A program made the translations under genes and the position numbers. The notes beneath the pieces are model-generated. The model had not been told where the DNA came from. It did not search any database and saw nothing but the letters and a program-made list of their open reading frames with translations. This document shows, piece by piece, positions 17,133-28,365 of a DNA stretch of 64,000 nt (positions are counted from its first letter, which is position 1; each line of letters opens with the position of its first letter). The stretch lies in contig JBJTHN010000001.1 of the NCBI GenBank assembly GCA_046094505.1, positions 20,049 to 84,048 on the forward strand, read 5' to 3'. This DNA is from RFTU01 sp046094505 (GTDB lineage Bacteria > Pseudomonadota > Gammaproteobacteria > Burkholderiales > Burkholderiaceae_C).

Positions 17133-17138
17133 AGTGTA
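17133..17138 (-). promoter_or_regulatory. Candidate -10 element of a leaderless promoter for ychJ
   Basis: On the reverse strand TACACT is followed by seven bases and then the ychJ ATG. This is one base longer than the N6 spacing seen elsewhere. It lies in the 80-base divergent gap with secA. Confidence 0.35.
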
Positions 17139-17205
17139 GGCCCGGGATAAACTCGAAAGTTGACCTTTTTGACGGCCAGACCCCAAGTCCAGGCCGCTAC
17201 AGCGC

Positions 17206-19959
<2,754 letters not shown>

Positions 19960-19968
19960 GACCCGAAC

Positions 19969-21213
19969 ATGCCGGTCAACCTTCAAGCGCCTGACCCCGC
20001 CAGCCTGCAGCCCGTGGCCGGGGTGCAACTGGGCATCGCCATGGCCGGCATCCGAAAGGCCAACCGGCGTGACCTGACGGTCATCACCGTGGACGAGGGC
20101 GCCTGTGTGGGTGGCGTCTTCACGCTCAACCGCTTTTGCGCTGCGCCGGTGCAGCTATGCCGCCAACACCTGTCGGCACAGGCCCCCGCGGGGCAGGGCA
20201 TCCGTGCGCTGGTGATCAACACCGGCAATGCCAACGCAGGCACCGGCGAGGATGGCCTGATCCGTGCACGCCAGACCTGCATCGCCTTGGCTCGGCACCT
20301 GAACCTCGCACCCGAGCAGATCCTGCCCTTTTCAACCGGCGTGATCATGGAGACCCTGCCGGTCGACCGCATCGAGGCGGGGCTGCCGGCAGCGTTGGCC
20401 GACCTCAAGCCCAACAACTGGGGCGTGGCCGCAGAAGGCATCATGACCACCGACACCCTGCCCAAGGCGGCTTCGCGCCAGGTGGTGATTCAGGGCAAGA
20501 CCGTGACCGTGACCGGCATCAGCAAAGGCGCGGGCATGATCAAGCCCAACATGGCCACGATGCTGGGCTTTGTGGCCACCGATGCGGTGATTGCACCGCG
20601 CCTGATGGATGAGCTGGTCCGCGAGACGGCCGATCGCAGCTTCAACCGCATCACGATTGACGGCGACACCTCCACCAACGACTCCTTCATCGTCATCGCC
20701 ACACACAAGGCCGGCCACTCGCCGATCGAGCAGCTCGACAGCCCAGAGGGCGTGTTGCTGCGCGAGGCCCTGTTTGGTGTGGCGCAGGAACTGGCACAGG
20801 CCATCGTGCGCGACGGTGAAGGCGCCACCAAGTTCATCACCGTGCGGGTCGAAGGTGGGCAGACCAAGGAAGAGTGCCGCCAGGTGGCCTACGCCATCGC
20901 CCACTCGCCGCTGGTCAAGACCGCCTTCTTCGCCAGCGACCCCAACCTGGGCCGCATCCTGGCTGCGGTGGGCTATGCCGGCATTGCCGACCTGGACCAG
21001 ACCAAGATCGACCTGTACCTGGACGACGTGCACGTGGCGCACCAGGGTGGCCGCCACCCGGACTACCGTGAGGCCGATGGCCAGCGCGTGATGAAGCAAA
21101 GCGAGATCACGGTTCGGGTGCTGCTCAACCGGGGCGGCCTTGCGCGCGCCACGGTGTGGACCTGCGACCTGTCGCACGACTACGTGAGCATCAACGCGGA
21201 CTACCGCAGCTGA
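19969..21213 (+). CDS. argJ: Bifunctional glutamate N-acetyltransferase / amino-acid acetyltransferase
   Basis: A 414-residue self-cleaving enzyme. It transfers the acetyl group from N-acetylornithine to glutamate in arginine synthesis. The autocatalytic site is the Ala-Thr step within KGAGMIKPNMATMLGF (Thr becomes the N-terminal nucleophile of the beta chain). Other conserved parts: VINTGNANAGTG, FSTGVIMETLP, NRITIDGDTSTNDSF. Full length; directly follows secA. Confidence 0.97.
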   Translation: MPVNLQAPDPASLQPVAGVQLGIAMAGIRKANRRDLTVITVDEGACVGGVFTLNRFCAAPVQLCRQHLSAQAPAGQGIRALVINTGNANAGTGEDGLIRARQTCIALARHLNLAPEQILPFSTGVIMETLPVDRIEAGLPAALADLKPNNWGVAAEGIMTTDTLPKAASRQVVIQGKTVTVTGISKGAGMIKPNMATMLGFVATDAVIAPRLMDELVRETADRSFNRITIDGDTSTNDSFIVIATHKAGHSPIEQLDSPEGVLLREALFGVAQELAQAIVRDGEGATKFITVRVEGGQTKEECRQVAYAIAHSPLVKTAFFASDPNLGRILAAVGYAGIADLDQTKIDLYLDDVHVAHQGGRHPDYREADGQRVMKQSEITVRVLLNRGGLARATVWTCDLSHDYVSINADYRS

Positions 21214-21313
21214 CTTGCCAAGGCGCAACCACCCGTTGACGGACCCTGCCACAAACGAGGCTCAAACACACGTTGCCACGGCGCGTGAACGGGTGCTCTT
21301 GACATGGGCCCGA

Positions 21314-22603
21314 ATGATGGGATGGGCCACCCTGGCTGAGGGCGACCTGTTGCGCGACCCGGCCTACCGCCGGCTGTGGACCTCCATCCTCACGAGTGCC
21401 TTTGGTGCGCAAGTCACCATGCTGGCGCTACCCTTGACGGCAGCGGTGCTGTTGAACGCCAGCCCGACCCAGATGGGGCTGCTCACGGCCATGGAGATTG
21501 CGCCGTTCGTGCTCTTCTCGTTGCCGGGTGGGGTTTGGCTGGACCGCGTGCGCAAACTGCCCGTGTACGTGGTGGGCGAGTCGATGATCGGGCTGATCCT
21601 GGCCACCGTCCCCCTGGCCTGGTGGATGGGTTGGCTGGCCATGCCCTGGATGTACATGGTGGGGTTCGTGATCGGCACCATCCACACGGTGGCCGGCAGT
21701 GCGGCGCAGATTGTGTTGACCCAGGTGGTGCCGCGTGAGCGGCTGGTCGAGGCACATGCGAAGAACGCCATGGCCAATTCGGGTGCAGAAGTGGCCGGCC
21801 CCGGCTTGGCCGGTGCCCTGATCAAGCTGATGGGCGCGCCGGCTGCGCTGCTGGTGGATGCGGCGCTGCTGGTGGGTTCGGCCTTGATCCTGCGGGGCAT
21901 TCCCATCCACGAAGAAGCCCCCAAGGCCGCACAGGGCTCGGCTGTGCAGGCCTTCTGGCGCGACCTGATGGAGGGCTTGCGCTTTGTCAGGGGCAACCCG
22001 CTGCTGGTGACCCTGGCCGTCACCGTGGGCTTGTGGCAGATGGCGCACCACGCGGCGGTGGTGGTGCAAATCCTCTTCGCCACCCGCCTGCTGGGCATGG
22101 GTGAGCAGTCCATTGGGCTGTCCTACATCGCCCTGGGTGTGGGAACGGTGGTGGCCAGCATCCTGGGCCGGCGCATCAGCGCGCGCATCGGGCCAGGCCC
22201 GTGCATGCTCATGGGTTTTGCCATCACCGGGGTAGGTTGGTTGGTCCTGGCCGTGGCGCCCACCGGGCCGTTGGGGGTGGTCTTGTTTGCCACCATGCTC
22301 ATGAGCTTCAGCGCCGGGGCCATTTTCATCTTCATCAATTTTTTGGCCCTGCGCCAAGCGGTCACCCCAGCGCCCCTGTTGGGCCGTATGACCAGCACCA
22401 TGCGCTGGCTCACCCTGCTGGCCGCGGGCCCGGGGGCCCTGATGGGGGGCTGGCTGGGCGAACACCTGGGCCTGCGTTGGGCCTTGGCCTTTGCGGGAGG
22501 CACGTCTTTACTCCTGGCCCTGGGCGCCTGGCGGGTGCCACGGCTGCGTCAACTCAAGGTCCTGCCGGCCCCAGACGGCCAAGTCCCTGAGAAGCAGGCC
22601 TGA
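21314..22603 (+). CDS. MFS efflux transporter (EntS-like / MFS_3 type)
   Basis: A 429-residue permease with about 12 hydrophobic helices. N-terminal LLRDPAYRRLWTSILTSAFG and VPRERLVEAHAKNAMANSGAEVAGPGLAGALI-type sequence (about residues 140-170) match the MFS_3 group that includes the enterobactin exporter EntS. Substrate cannot be read from sequence. The ATG at 21314 is preferred; a TTG just after the argJ stop (21215) or a GTG at 21290 would add up to 33 polar residues. Not obviously linked in function to its neighbours. Confidence 0.78.
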   Translation: MMGWATLAEGDLLRDPAYRRLWTSILTSAFGAQVTMLALPLTAAVLLNASPTQMGLLTAMEIAPFVLFSLPGGVWLDRVRKLPVYVVGESMIGLILATVPLAWWMGWLAMPWMYMVGFVIGTIHTVAGSAAQIVLTQVVPRERLVEAHAKNAMANSGAEVAGPGLAGALIKLMGAPAALLVDAALLVGSALILRGIPIHEEAPKAAQGSAVQAFWRDLMEGLRFVRGNPLLVTLAVTVGLWQMAHHAAVVVQILFATRLLGMGEQSIGLSYIALGVGTVVASILGRRISARIGPGPCMLMGFAITGVGWLVLAVAPTGPLGVVLFATMLMSFSAGAIFIFINFLALRQAVTPAPLLGRMTSTMRWLTLLAAGPGALMGGWLGEHLGLRWALAFAGGTSLLLALGAWRVPRLRQLKVLPAPDGQVPEKQA

Positions 22604-22684
22604 AACCCTGTCAGCAGGGCGGAAGGGGCCACTCGGTTAGCATACCGGGTCAGTATCGGGAAGCGGGTAACCGTCTGCCCGCCG

Positions 22685-25600
22685 ATGCTGCGGTTTTTCA
22701 TGAATGCACCGCTTTCCCTGACCGCGCTGGGTGATCTGGATGCCGGTTTGGCCGCGCAGGACACACCGCTGGCGCAGCGCCTGCGCGAGATCCCCTACAA
22801 CTACACCTCGTTCTCCGACCGGGAGATCGTGATTCGTCTCTTGGGCGCGCGCGCCTGGGACCTGCTCAGCCGCCTGCGCCAGGAGCGCCAGACGGGCCGC
22901 TCGGCCCGCATGCTCTACGAGGTGTTGGGCGATATCTGGGTGGTGCAACGCAACCCCTACCTGCAAGACGACCTGTTGGACAACCCGCGCCGGCGACGCT
23001 TGTTGGTGGAGGCGCTGCACCACCGGTTGCAGGAGGTGCAGCGCCGGCGCACCGCCTCGCAAGACGCTGCGCGCGACGCCCTGGTGGGCGAACTGCTCGA
23101 GGCGGCGCGGCGCAGCGTTCAGGGCTTCGAGCAGTCCTTCGACCTAATGGCCGACTTGCGCAAGCGCACGCGCCGCGTGCTGGGCCGTCACACCGCCAAG
23201 GACAACATCAAGTTCGATGGGCTGTCACGCGTGTCGCACGTCACCGACGCCACCGACTGGCGCGTGGAGTACCCGTTCGTGGTGCTCACCCCCGACTCCG
23301 AGGCCGAGATGGCCGCCTTGGTCAAGGGCTGCGTTGAGCTGGGTCTGACCATCATCCCCCGGGGCGGCGGCACCGGCTACACCGGCGGGGCGGTACCCCT
23401 GACGTGGAAGAGCGCGGTGATCAACACCGAGAAGCTCGAACAGATGACCGAGGTGGAGATGGTTGAACTGCCAGGGGTGGGCCGCCCCGTGGCCACCATC
23501 TGGACCGAAGCGGGTGTGGTCACCCAGCGCGTGGCCGATGCCGCCGAGCGCGGCGGCTTTGTGTTTGCAGTGGATCCCACCAGCGCCGAGGCTTCGTGCA
23601 TCGGCGGCAACATCGCCATGAACGCCGGAGGCAAGAAGGCGGTTCTGTGGGGCACGGCCCTGGACAACCTGGCCAGCTGGAAGATGGTCACGCCCGACGC
23701 CAAGTGGCTGGAGGTCGTGCGCCTGGACCACAACCTGGGCAAGATCCACGACGTGCCGCAGGCGCGCTTCGAGCTTCGTTTCTTTGATGCCTCGGGCAAG
23801 ACACTGGAGCGCACCGAAACGCTGACCATTGCTGGCAGCGTGTTCCGCAAGGAGGGGCTGGGCAAGGACGTCACCGACAAGTTCCTGGCGGGCCTGCCGG
23901 GTATCCAGAAGGAAGGCTGCGATGGCCTGATCACCAGCGCCCGCTGGGTGGTGCACCGCATGCCTCAGCACGTGCGAACCGTGTGTCTGGAGTTCTTCGG
24001 CAACGCCAAGGATGCGGTGCCCTCGATCGTGGAAATCAAGGACTTCTTGTTCGAGCAGGCCAAGGTGGCCACCGCCCCCCTGGCCGATGGGCAGGCCGGT
24101 TCGCCCGTGATGTTGGCGGGTCTGGAACACTTGGACGACCGCTACCTCAAGGCCGTGGGCTACACCACCAAGAGCAAGCGCGGTGGCCAAAGTGCCTCGG
24201 GCTTGCCCAAGATGGTGCTGATCGGCGACATCGTGGGTGACGATGAAGACGCCGTGGCGCGTGCCGCCTCGGAAGTCGTGCGCTTGGCCAACGGCCGCAG
24301 CGGCGAAGGTTTTGTGGCGGTGAGCGCCGATGCGCGCAAGAAGTTCTGGCTGGATCGCAAGCGCACGGCTGCCATTGCGCGCCACACCAACGCCTTCAAG
24401 GTCAACGAGGACGTGGTCATCCCCTTGCCGCGCATGGGGGAGTACACCAACGGGATCGAACGCCTGAACATCGAGCTGTCGCTGCGCAACAAGCTCGAAC
24501 TGCTGGACGCCTTGGAGGCTTTCCTGGGCAAGGGGCAACTGCCCCTGGGCCGCGGTGACGACGCGGGCGAAATTCCCTCAGCCGAACTGCTGGGCGACCG
24601 CGTGCAGCAGGCCTTGGCCTTGCTGCAGGAGGTGCGTACCCTGTGGGCGGGCTGGTTGACGGGCTTGGACACCGTGCCCGAAGGGGCTGCACGCACCGTG
24701 TTTGAAGACCTGCAGGACGCCACCCTTCGCGCCTCTTGGAAGCTGCAGGTGCGCAAGCCGCTGCAGGGCATCTTCGGTGGTGCTGCCTTCGAGCCCATCT
24801 TGCAGGCCTGCCAGCGCATCCACGGCGAGGTCTTGCGCGGCCGGGTATGGGTGGCCTTGCACATGCACGCCGGCGATGGCAATGTGCACACCAACATCCC
24901 GGTCAACTCCGACAACTACGCCATGCTGCAGACCGCGCACGAAGCCGTGGCGCGCATCATGGCGCTGGCGCGCAGCCTGGGGGGGGTGATTTCGGGCGAG
25001 CACGGCATTGGTATCACCAAGCTGGAGTTCCTCACCGAAGAGGAGTTGGCCGCCTTTGCCGACTACAAGCGGCGGGTGGACCCCGAGGGGCGATTCAACA
25101 AGGGCAAGCTGCTGCGCTCCAACGCCCACCTGGGTGACGATGTGCGCGCGGCCGACCTCTCGCACGCGTACACCCCCAGCTTCGGCCTGATGGGGCACGA
25201 GTCGCTGATCATGCAGCAAAGCGACATTGGCTCGATTGCCGCCAGCGTCAAGGATTGCCTGCGGTGCGGCAAGTGCAAGCCCGTGTGCGCCACCCATGTG
25301 CCTCGGGCCAACCTGCTGTACTCCCCCCGTGACAAGATCCTGGCCACCTCGCTGCTGATCGAGGCCTTCTTGTATGAAGAGCAGACCCGGCGGGGGGTTT
25401 CCATTCAGCACTGGGGTGAGTTCGAGGACGTGGCCGACCACTGCACGGTGTGCCACAAGTGCGCCAGCCCGTGCCCCGTGAAGATCGACTTCGGCGACGT
25501 GTCCATGAACATGCGCAACCTGTTGCGCAAGATGGGCCAGAAGACCTGGCGGCCGGGTAACGCTGCGGCCATGTTCATGCTCAATGCCACCAACCCGCAA

Positions 25601-26668
25601 ACCATCAAGCTGGCCCGTTCGCTGATGGTGGATGTGGGCATGAAGGCCCAGCGCTTTGCGCACGATGTGCTGAAGTTGGCGGCGCGCAAACAGACCGCGG
25701 CTCCGCCCGCCACCGTGGGGGCTGCGCCGATCAAGGAGCAGGTGGTCCACTTCATCAACAAGAAGATGCCCGGTGGCCTGCCCAAGAAAACGGCGCGCGC
25801 GCTGCTGGACATCGAAGACCGGGACTACGTGCCCATCATCCGCAACCCGGCCCAGGCCTCGGCCGAGTCGGAGGCGGTGTTCTATTTCCCCGGCTGTGGC
25901 TCTGAGCGCCTGTTCAGCCAGGTGGGCTTGGCCACCCAGGCCATGCTGTGGCATGCGGGCGTGCAAACCGTGCTGCCACCGGGCTACCTGTGCTGCGGCT
26001 ACCCACAGCGCGGCAGCGGGCAGTTCGACAAGGCCGACAAGATCATCACCGACAACCGGGTGCTGTTCCACCGCGTGGCCAACACGCTGAACTACCTGGA
26101 CATCAAGACCGTGGTGGTGAGTTGCGGCACCTGCTATGACCAGCTGCAGGGCTACGAGTTCGACAAGATCTTCCCCGGCTGCCGCATCGTGGACATCCAC
26201 GAGTACCTGCTGGAGCGCGGCATCACCTTGCAGAGCAAGGGCGCGTACCTGTACCACGATCCCTGCCACAGCCCGATGAAGCTGCAGGACCCCATGAAGA
26301 CGGTCAAGGCCTTGGTCGGCGAGCAGGTGCTCAAGAGTGAGCGCTGCTGCGGCGAAAGCGGCACGCTGGGCGTCACGCGGCCGGATGTGTCCACGCAGGT
26401 GCGATTCCGCAAGGAAGAGGAACTGAAGAAGGGCGAGGCGGCCCTGCGCGCCAGCGGGGCGCTGGCGCCCCAGGCGGACGTGAAGATCTTGACCTCCTGC
26501 CCCAGCTGCTTGCAGGGCCTGAGCCGATACGGCAACGACCTCAACAACGGCCTGCTGGAAGCGGACTACATCGTGGTGGAGATGGCGCGACAGATGCTGG
26601 GCGAAAACTGGATGTCGGAGTATGTGGAGCGTGCCAACGCGGGCGGTATTGAGCGGGTGCTGGTGTGA
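22685..26668 (+). CDS. Large FAD-linked oxidase / Fe-S oxidoreductase fusion with DUF3683 domain
   Basis: A 1,327-residue protein with four parts. (1) An N-terminal DUF3683-type segment starting PYNYTSFSDREIVIRLLG. (2) An FAD-binding PCMH domain (PFVVLTPDSEAEMAALVKG, IIPRGGGTGYTGGAVPL) with a C-terminal FAD-oxidase cap (HMHAGDGNVHTNIPVN, GVISGEHGIGITKLEFL). (3) Two 4Fe-4S clusters (CLRCGKCKPVC and CTVCHKCASPCPVK). (4) Two CCG cysteine repeats (GYLCCGYPQRGSGQ, ERCCGESGTLGV). The fusion resembles Dld-II/D-2-hydroxyacid dehydrogenases joined to a GlpC/LldE-like module; substrate is unknown. Start at ATG 22685 or 22700. The next gene overlaps its stop by four bases. Confidence 0.85.
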   Translation: MLRFFMNAPLSLTALGDLDAGLAAQDTPLAQRLREIPYNYTSFSDREIVIRLLGARAWDLLSRLRQERQTGRSARMLYEVLGDIWVVQRNPYLQDDLLDNPRRRRLLVEALHHRLQEVQRRRTASQDAARDALVGELLEAARRSVQGFEQSFDLMADLRKRTRRVLGRHTAKDNIKFDGLSRVSHVTDATDWRVEYPFVVLTPDSEAEMAALVKGCVELGLTIIPRGGGTGYTGGAVPLTWKSAVINTEKLEQMTEVEMVELPGVGRPVATIWTEAGVVTQRVADAAERGGFVFAVDPTSAEASCIGGNIAMNAGGKKAVLWGTALDNLASWKMVTPDAKWLEVVRLDHNLGKIHDVPQARFELRFFDASGKTLERTETLTIAGSVFRKEGLGKDVTDKFLAGLPGIQKEGCDGLITSARWVVHRMPQHVRTVCLEFFGNAKDAVPSIVEIKDFLFEQAKVATAPLADGQAGSPVMLAGLEHLDDRYLKAVGYTTKSKRGGQSASGLPKMVLIGDIVGDDEDAVARAASEVVRLANGRSGEGFVAVSADARKKFWLDRKRTAAIARHTNAFKVNEDVVIPLPRMGEYTNGIERLNIELSLRNKLELLDALEAFLGKGQLPLGRGDDAGEIPSAELLGDRVQQALALLQEVRTLWAGWLTGLDTVPEGAARTVFEDLQDATLRASWKLQVRKPLQGIFGGAAFEPILQACQRIHGEVLRGRVWVALHMHAGDGNVHTNIPVNSDNYAMLQTAHEAVARIMALARSLGGVISGEHGIGITKLEFLTEEELAAFADYKRRVDPEGRFNKGKLLRSNAHLGDDVRAADLSHAYTPSFGLMGHESLIMQQSDIGSIAASVKDCLRCGKCKPVCATHVPRANLLYSPRDKILATSLLIEAFLYEEQTRRGVSIQHWGEFEDVADHCTVCHKCASPCPVKIDFGDVSMNMRNLLRKMGQKTWRPGNAAAMFMLNATNPQTIKLARSLMVDVGMKAQRFAHDVLKLAARKQTAAPPATVGAAPIKEQVVHFINKKMPGGLPKKTARALLDIEDRDYVPIIRNPAQASAESEAVFYFPGCGSERLFSQVGLATQAMLWHAGVQTVLPPGYLCCGYPQRGSGQFDKADKIITDNRVLFHRVANTLNYLDIKTVVVSCGTCYDQLQGYEFDKIFPGCRIVDIHEYLLERGITLQSKGAYLYHDPCHSPMKLQDPMKTVKALVGEQVLKSERCCGESGTLGVTRPDVSTQVRFRKEEELKKGEAALRASGALAPQADVKILTSCPSCLQGLSRYGNDLNNGLLEADYIVVEMARQMLGENWMSEYVERANAGGIERVLV

Positions 26669-27108
26669 GCTCCGTGAACTGCGTGTTGTGTGGTGAGGGC
26701 GAGGACCCCAGCGTTCATCTGGTGGCCCGCAACCGTGATTGGCGGGTGGTTCGCGTGCTGGACAACCTCGACCACCCGGCCTTCTGGCGCGTGATCTGGA
26801 ACCACCATTGCGCCGAGATGACCGACTTGGCGCCCGAGCAGCGCAGTGCGCTGATGCAGGTGGTGTGCAAGGTGGAGGCTGTGGTGCGGCGGGCGCTGCA
26901 ACCCCACAAGGTCAACCTGGCCAGCCTGGGCAATGTGGTGCCTCACCTGCATTGGCACGTGGTGGCACGGTGGACCGACGACCCGCACTTTCCACAACCC
27001 ATCTGGGGCGAACGCCAGCGTGGCGTTTCCAACGCCCACTTGATGCGCCTGGAGGTTGCCTTGCCCCAGGTGGACCGCGGCATCCAAGCCGAACTGATGA
27101 GCCGCTGA
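26665..27108 (+). CDS. HIT-family protein (second copy in window)
   Basis: A 147-residue HIT protein. It opens with CVLCGEGED and has the nucleotide-binding His triad HLHWHVVARW near residue 93. It differs from the HINT at 6.7 kb in length and context and lacks the close HINT pattern. The GTG start overlaps the oxidoreductase stop (GTGA), so it is translationally coupled. Function unassigned; a nucleotide hydrolase or transferase is expected. Confidence 0.82.
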   Translation: MSSVNCVLCGEGEDPSVHLVARNRDWRVVRVLDNLDHPAFWRVIWNHHCAEMTDLAPEQRSALMQVVCKVEAVVRRALQPHKVNLASLGNVVPHLHWHVVARWTDDPHFPQPIWGERQRGVSNAHLMRLEVALPQVDRGIQAELMSR

Positions 27109-27150
27109 AGCCCAGCATCCACGACCCAACACAGACCCTGAACCCCAGCG

Positions 27151-27576
27151 ATGAGCAGCACCAAGACCCCCGCGCCCACCGGGCTCACCCTGCACCAACA
27201 GTCCAAGATTCTGGAGGTCAGCTACGAAGACGGGCAAACCTTTCGCATTCCCTTCGAACTGATGCGCGTGTACTCGCCATCGGCCGAGGTGCAGGGCCAC
27301 GGACCCGGGCAAGAGGTCTTGCAGACGGGTAAACGGCATGTGGGCATCACCGGCTTGGAGACGGTGGGCCACTATGCTGTGCAACCCGAGTTCGACGATG
27401 GACACAACTCGGGTATCTTTTCCTGGGAGTACCTGTACTTCCTGGGCTCGCGCCAAAGCGACCTGTGGGCCGAGTACGAGCAGCGCTGTGCTGAGGCAGG
27501 GGTGAGCCGCGATGCCCCGATGGCAGCCTCTGCCCCCTCGGGTGGCGGTTGCGCCAGTCACGGCCATCAACACTGA
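27151..27576 (+). CDS. DUF971 protein (gamma-butyrobetaine hydroxylase N-terminal-like)
   Basis: A 141-residue protein. The core DUF971 fold includes LEVSYEDGQTFRIPFELMRVYSPSAE and GHNSGIFSWEYLYFLG. In eukaryotic gamma-butyrobetaine hydroxylases this domain is N-terminal and binds zinc; stand-alone bacterial versions are often near Fe-S or ubiquinone genes but have no defined role. The C-terminus ends with a small Cys/His cluster (GGGCASHGHQH). It sits 9 bases before ubiE. Confidence 0.82.
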   Translation: MSSTKTPAPTGLTLHQQSKILEVSYEDGQTFRIPFELMRVYSPSAEVQGHGPGQEVLQTGKRHVGITGLETVGHYAVQPEFDDGHNSGIFSWEYLYFLGSRQSDLWAEYEQRCAEAGVSRDAPMAASAPSGGGCASHGHQH

Positions 27577-27585
27577 GAACCGTCT

Positions 27586-28317
27586 ATGGCCACCACCCAC
27601 TTTGGATACCAGACCGTCGACGAGGCGCAGAAGGCGGCGCGTGTGCGCGGCGTGTTCGACTCGGTCGCGCAGAAGTACGACATCATGAACGACCTGATGT
27701 CGGGCGGGCTTCACCGTGCCTGGAAGGCGTACACGGTGGCGGTGGCCGCCGTTCAGCCCGGGCACCGGGTGCTGGACATTGCGGGGGGTACAGGGGATCT
27801 GTCACGCGCGTTCGCACGTGCCGTGGGGCCCAGCGGCCTGGTGGTGCACACCGACATCAACGAGGCCATGCTGCGGGTAGGCCGAGACCGCTTGATCGAC
27901 GAAGGCCTGGCCCTGCCGACCAACCTGTGTGATGCCGAGAAGCTGCCCTATCCCGACAACAGCTTCGACCGGGTGAGCGTGGCATTTGGCTTGCGCAACA
28001 TGACCCACAAGGATGCGGCCTTGGCGGAAATGTGCCGCGTGCTCAAGCCTGGTGGTCGCCTGCTGGTCCTGGAGTTTTCCAAAGTGGCCGCCCCGCTGGC
28101 CAAGCCCTACGACTGGTACTCCTTCAACATCCTGCCCAAGCTGGGGCAGATGATCGCCGGCGACGCCGAGAGCTACCGTTACCTGGCCGAGTCAATCCGC
28201 ATGCACCCCGATGCCCCGACCCTCAAGGCCATGATGAAGACGGCCGGCTTTGGCCATGTGGACGTGCACAAGCTCACCGCTGGTGTGGTGGCCCTGCACG
28301 TGGGCATCAAGTGCTGA
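27586..28317 (+). CDS. ubiE: Demethylmenaquinone / ubiquinone C-methyltransferase
   Basis: A 243-residue SAM-dependent methyltransferase of ubiquinone synthesis. It has the N-terminal family signature VRGVFDSVAQKYDIMNDLMS, motif I VLDIAGGTGDLSRAF and the YPDNSFDRVSVAFGLRNMT signature. In relatives it is followed by a Tim44-like gene and ubiJ/ubiB; here manC on the opposite strand stands in between. Confidence 0.96.
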   Translation: MATTHFGYQTVDEAQKAARVRGVFDSVAQKYDIMNDLMSGGLHRAWKAYTVAVAAVQPGHRVLDIAGGTGDLSRAFARAVGPSGLVVHTDINEAMLRVGRDRLIDEGLALPTNLCDAEKLPYPDNSFDRVSVAFGLRNMTHKDAALAEMCRVLKPGGRLLVLEFSKVAAPLAKPYDWYSFNILPKLGQMIAGDAESYRYLAESIRMHPDAPTLKAMMKTAGFGHVDVHKLTAGVVALHVGIKC

Positions 28318-28337
28318 TCTGATCCAAAGTGCCAACA

Positions 28338-28359
28338 AGGGCCAACGCCCGCTGGCCCT
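28338..28359. terminator. Hairpin between convergent ubiE and manC
   Basis: A 7-bp stem (AGGGCCA / TGGCCCT) with an 8-base loop in the 48-base gap between convergent genes. It lacks a U-run, so the call rests on position and symmetry. Confidence 0.35.
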
Positions 28360-28365
28360 GCAGCC

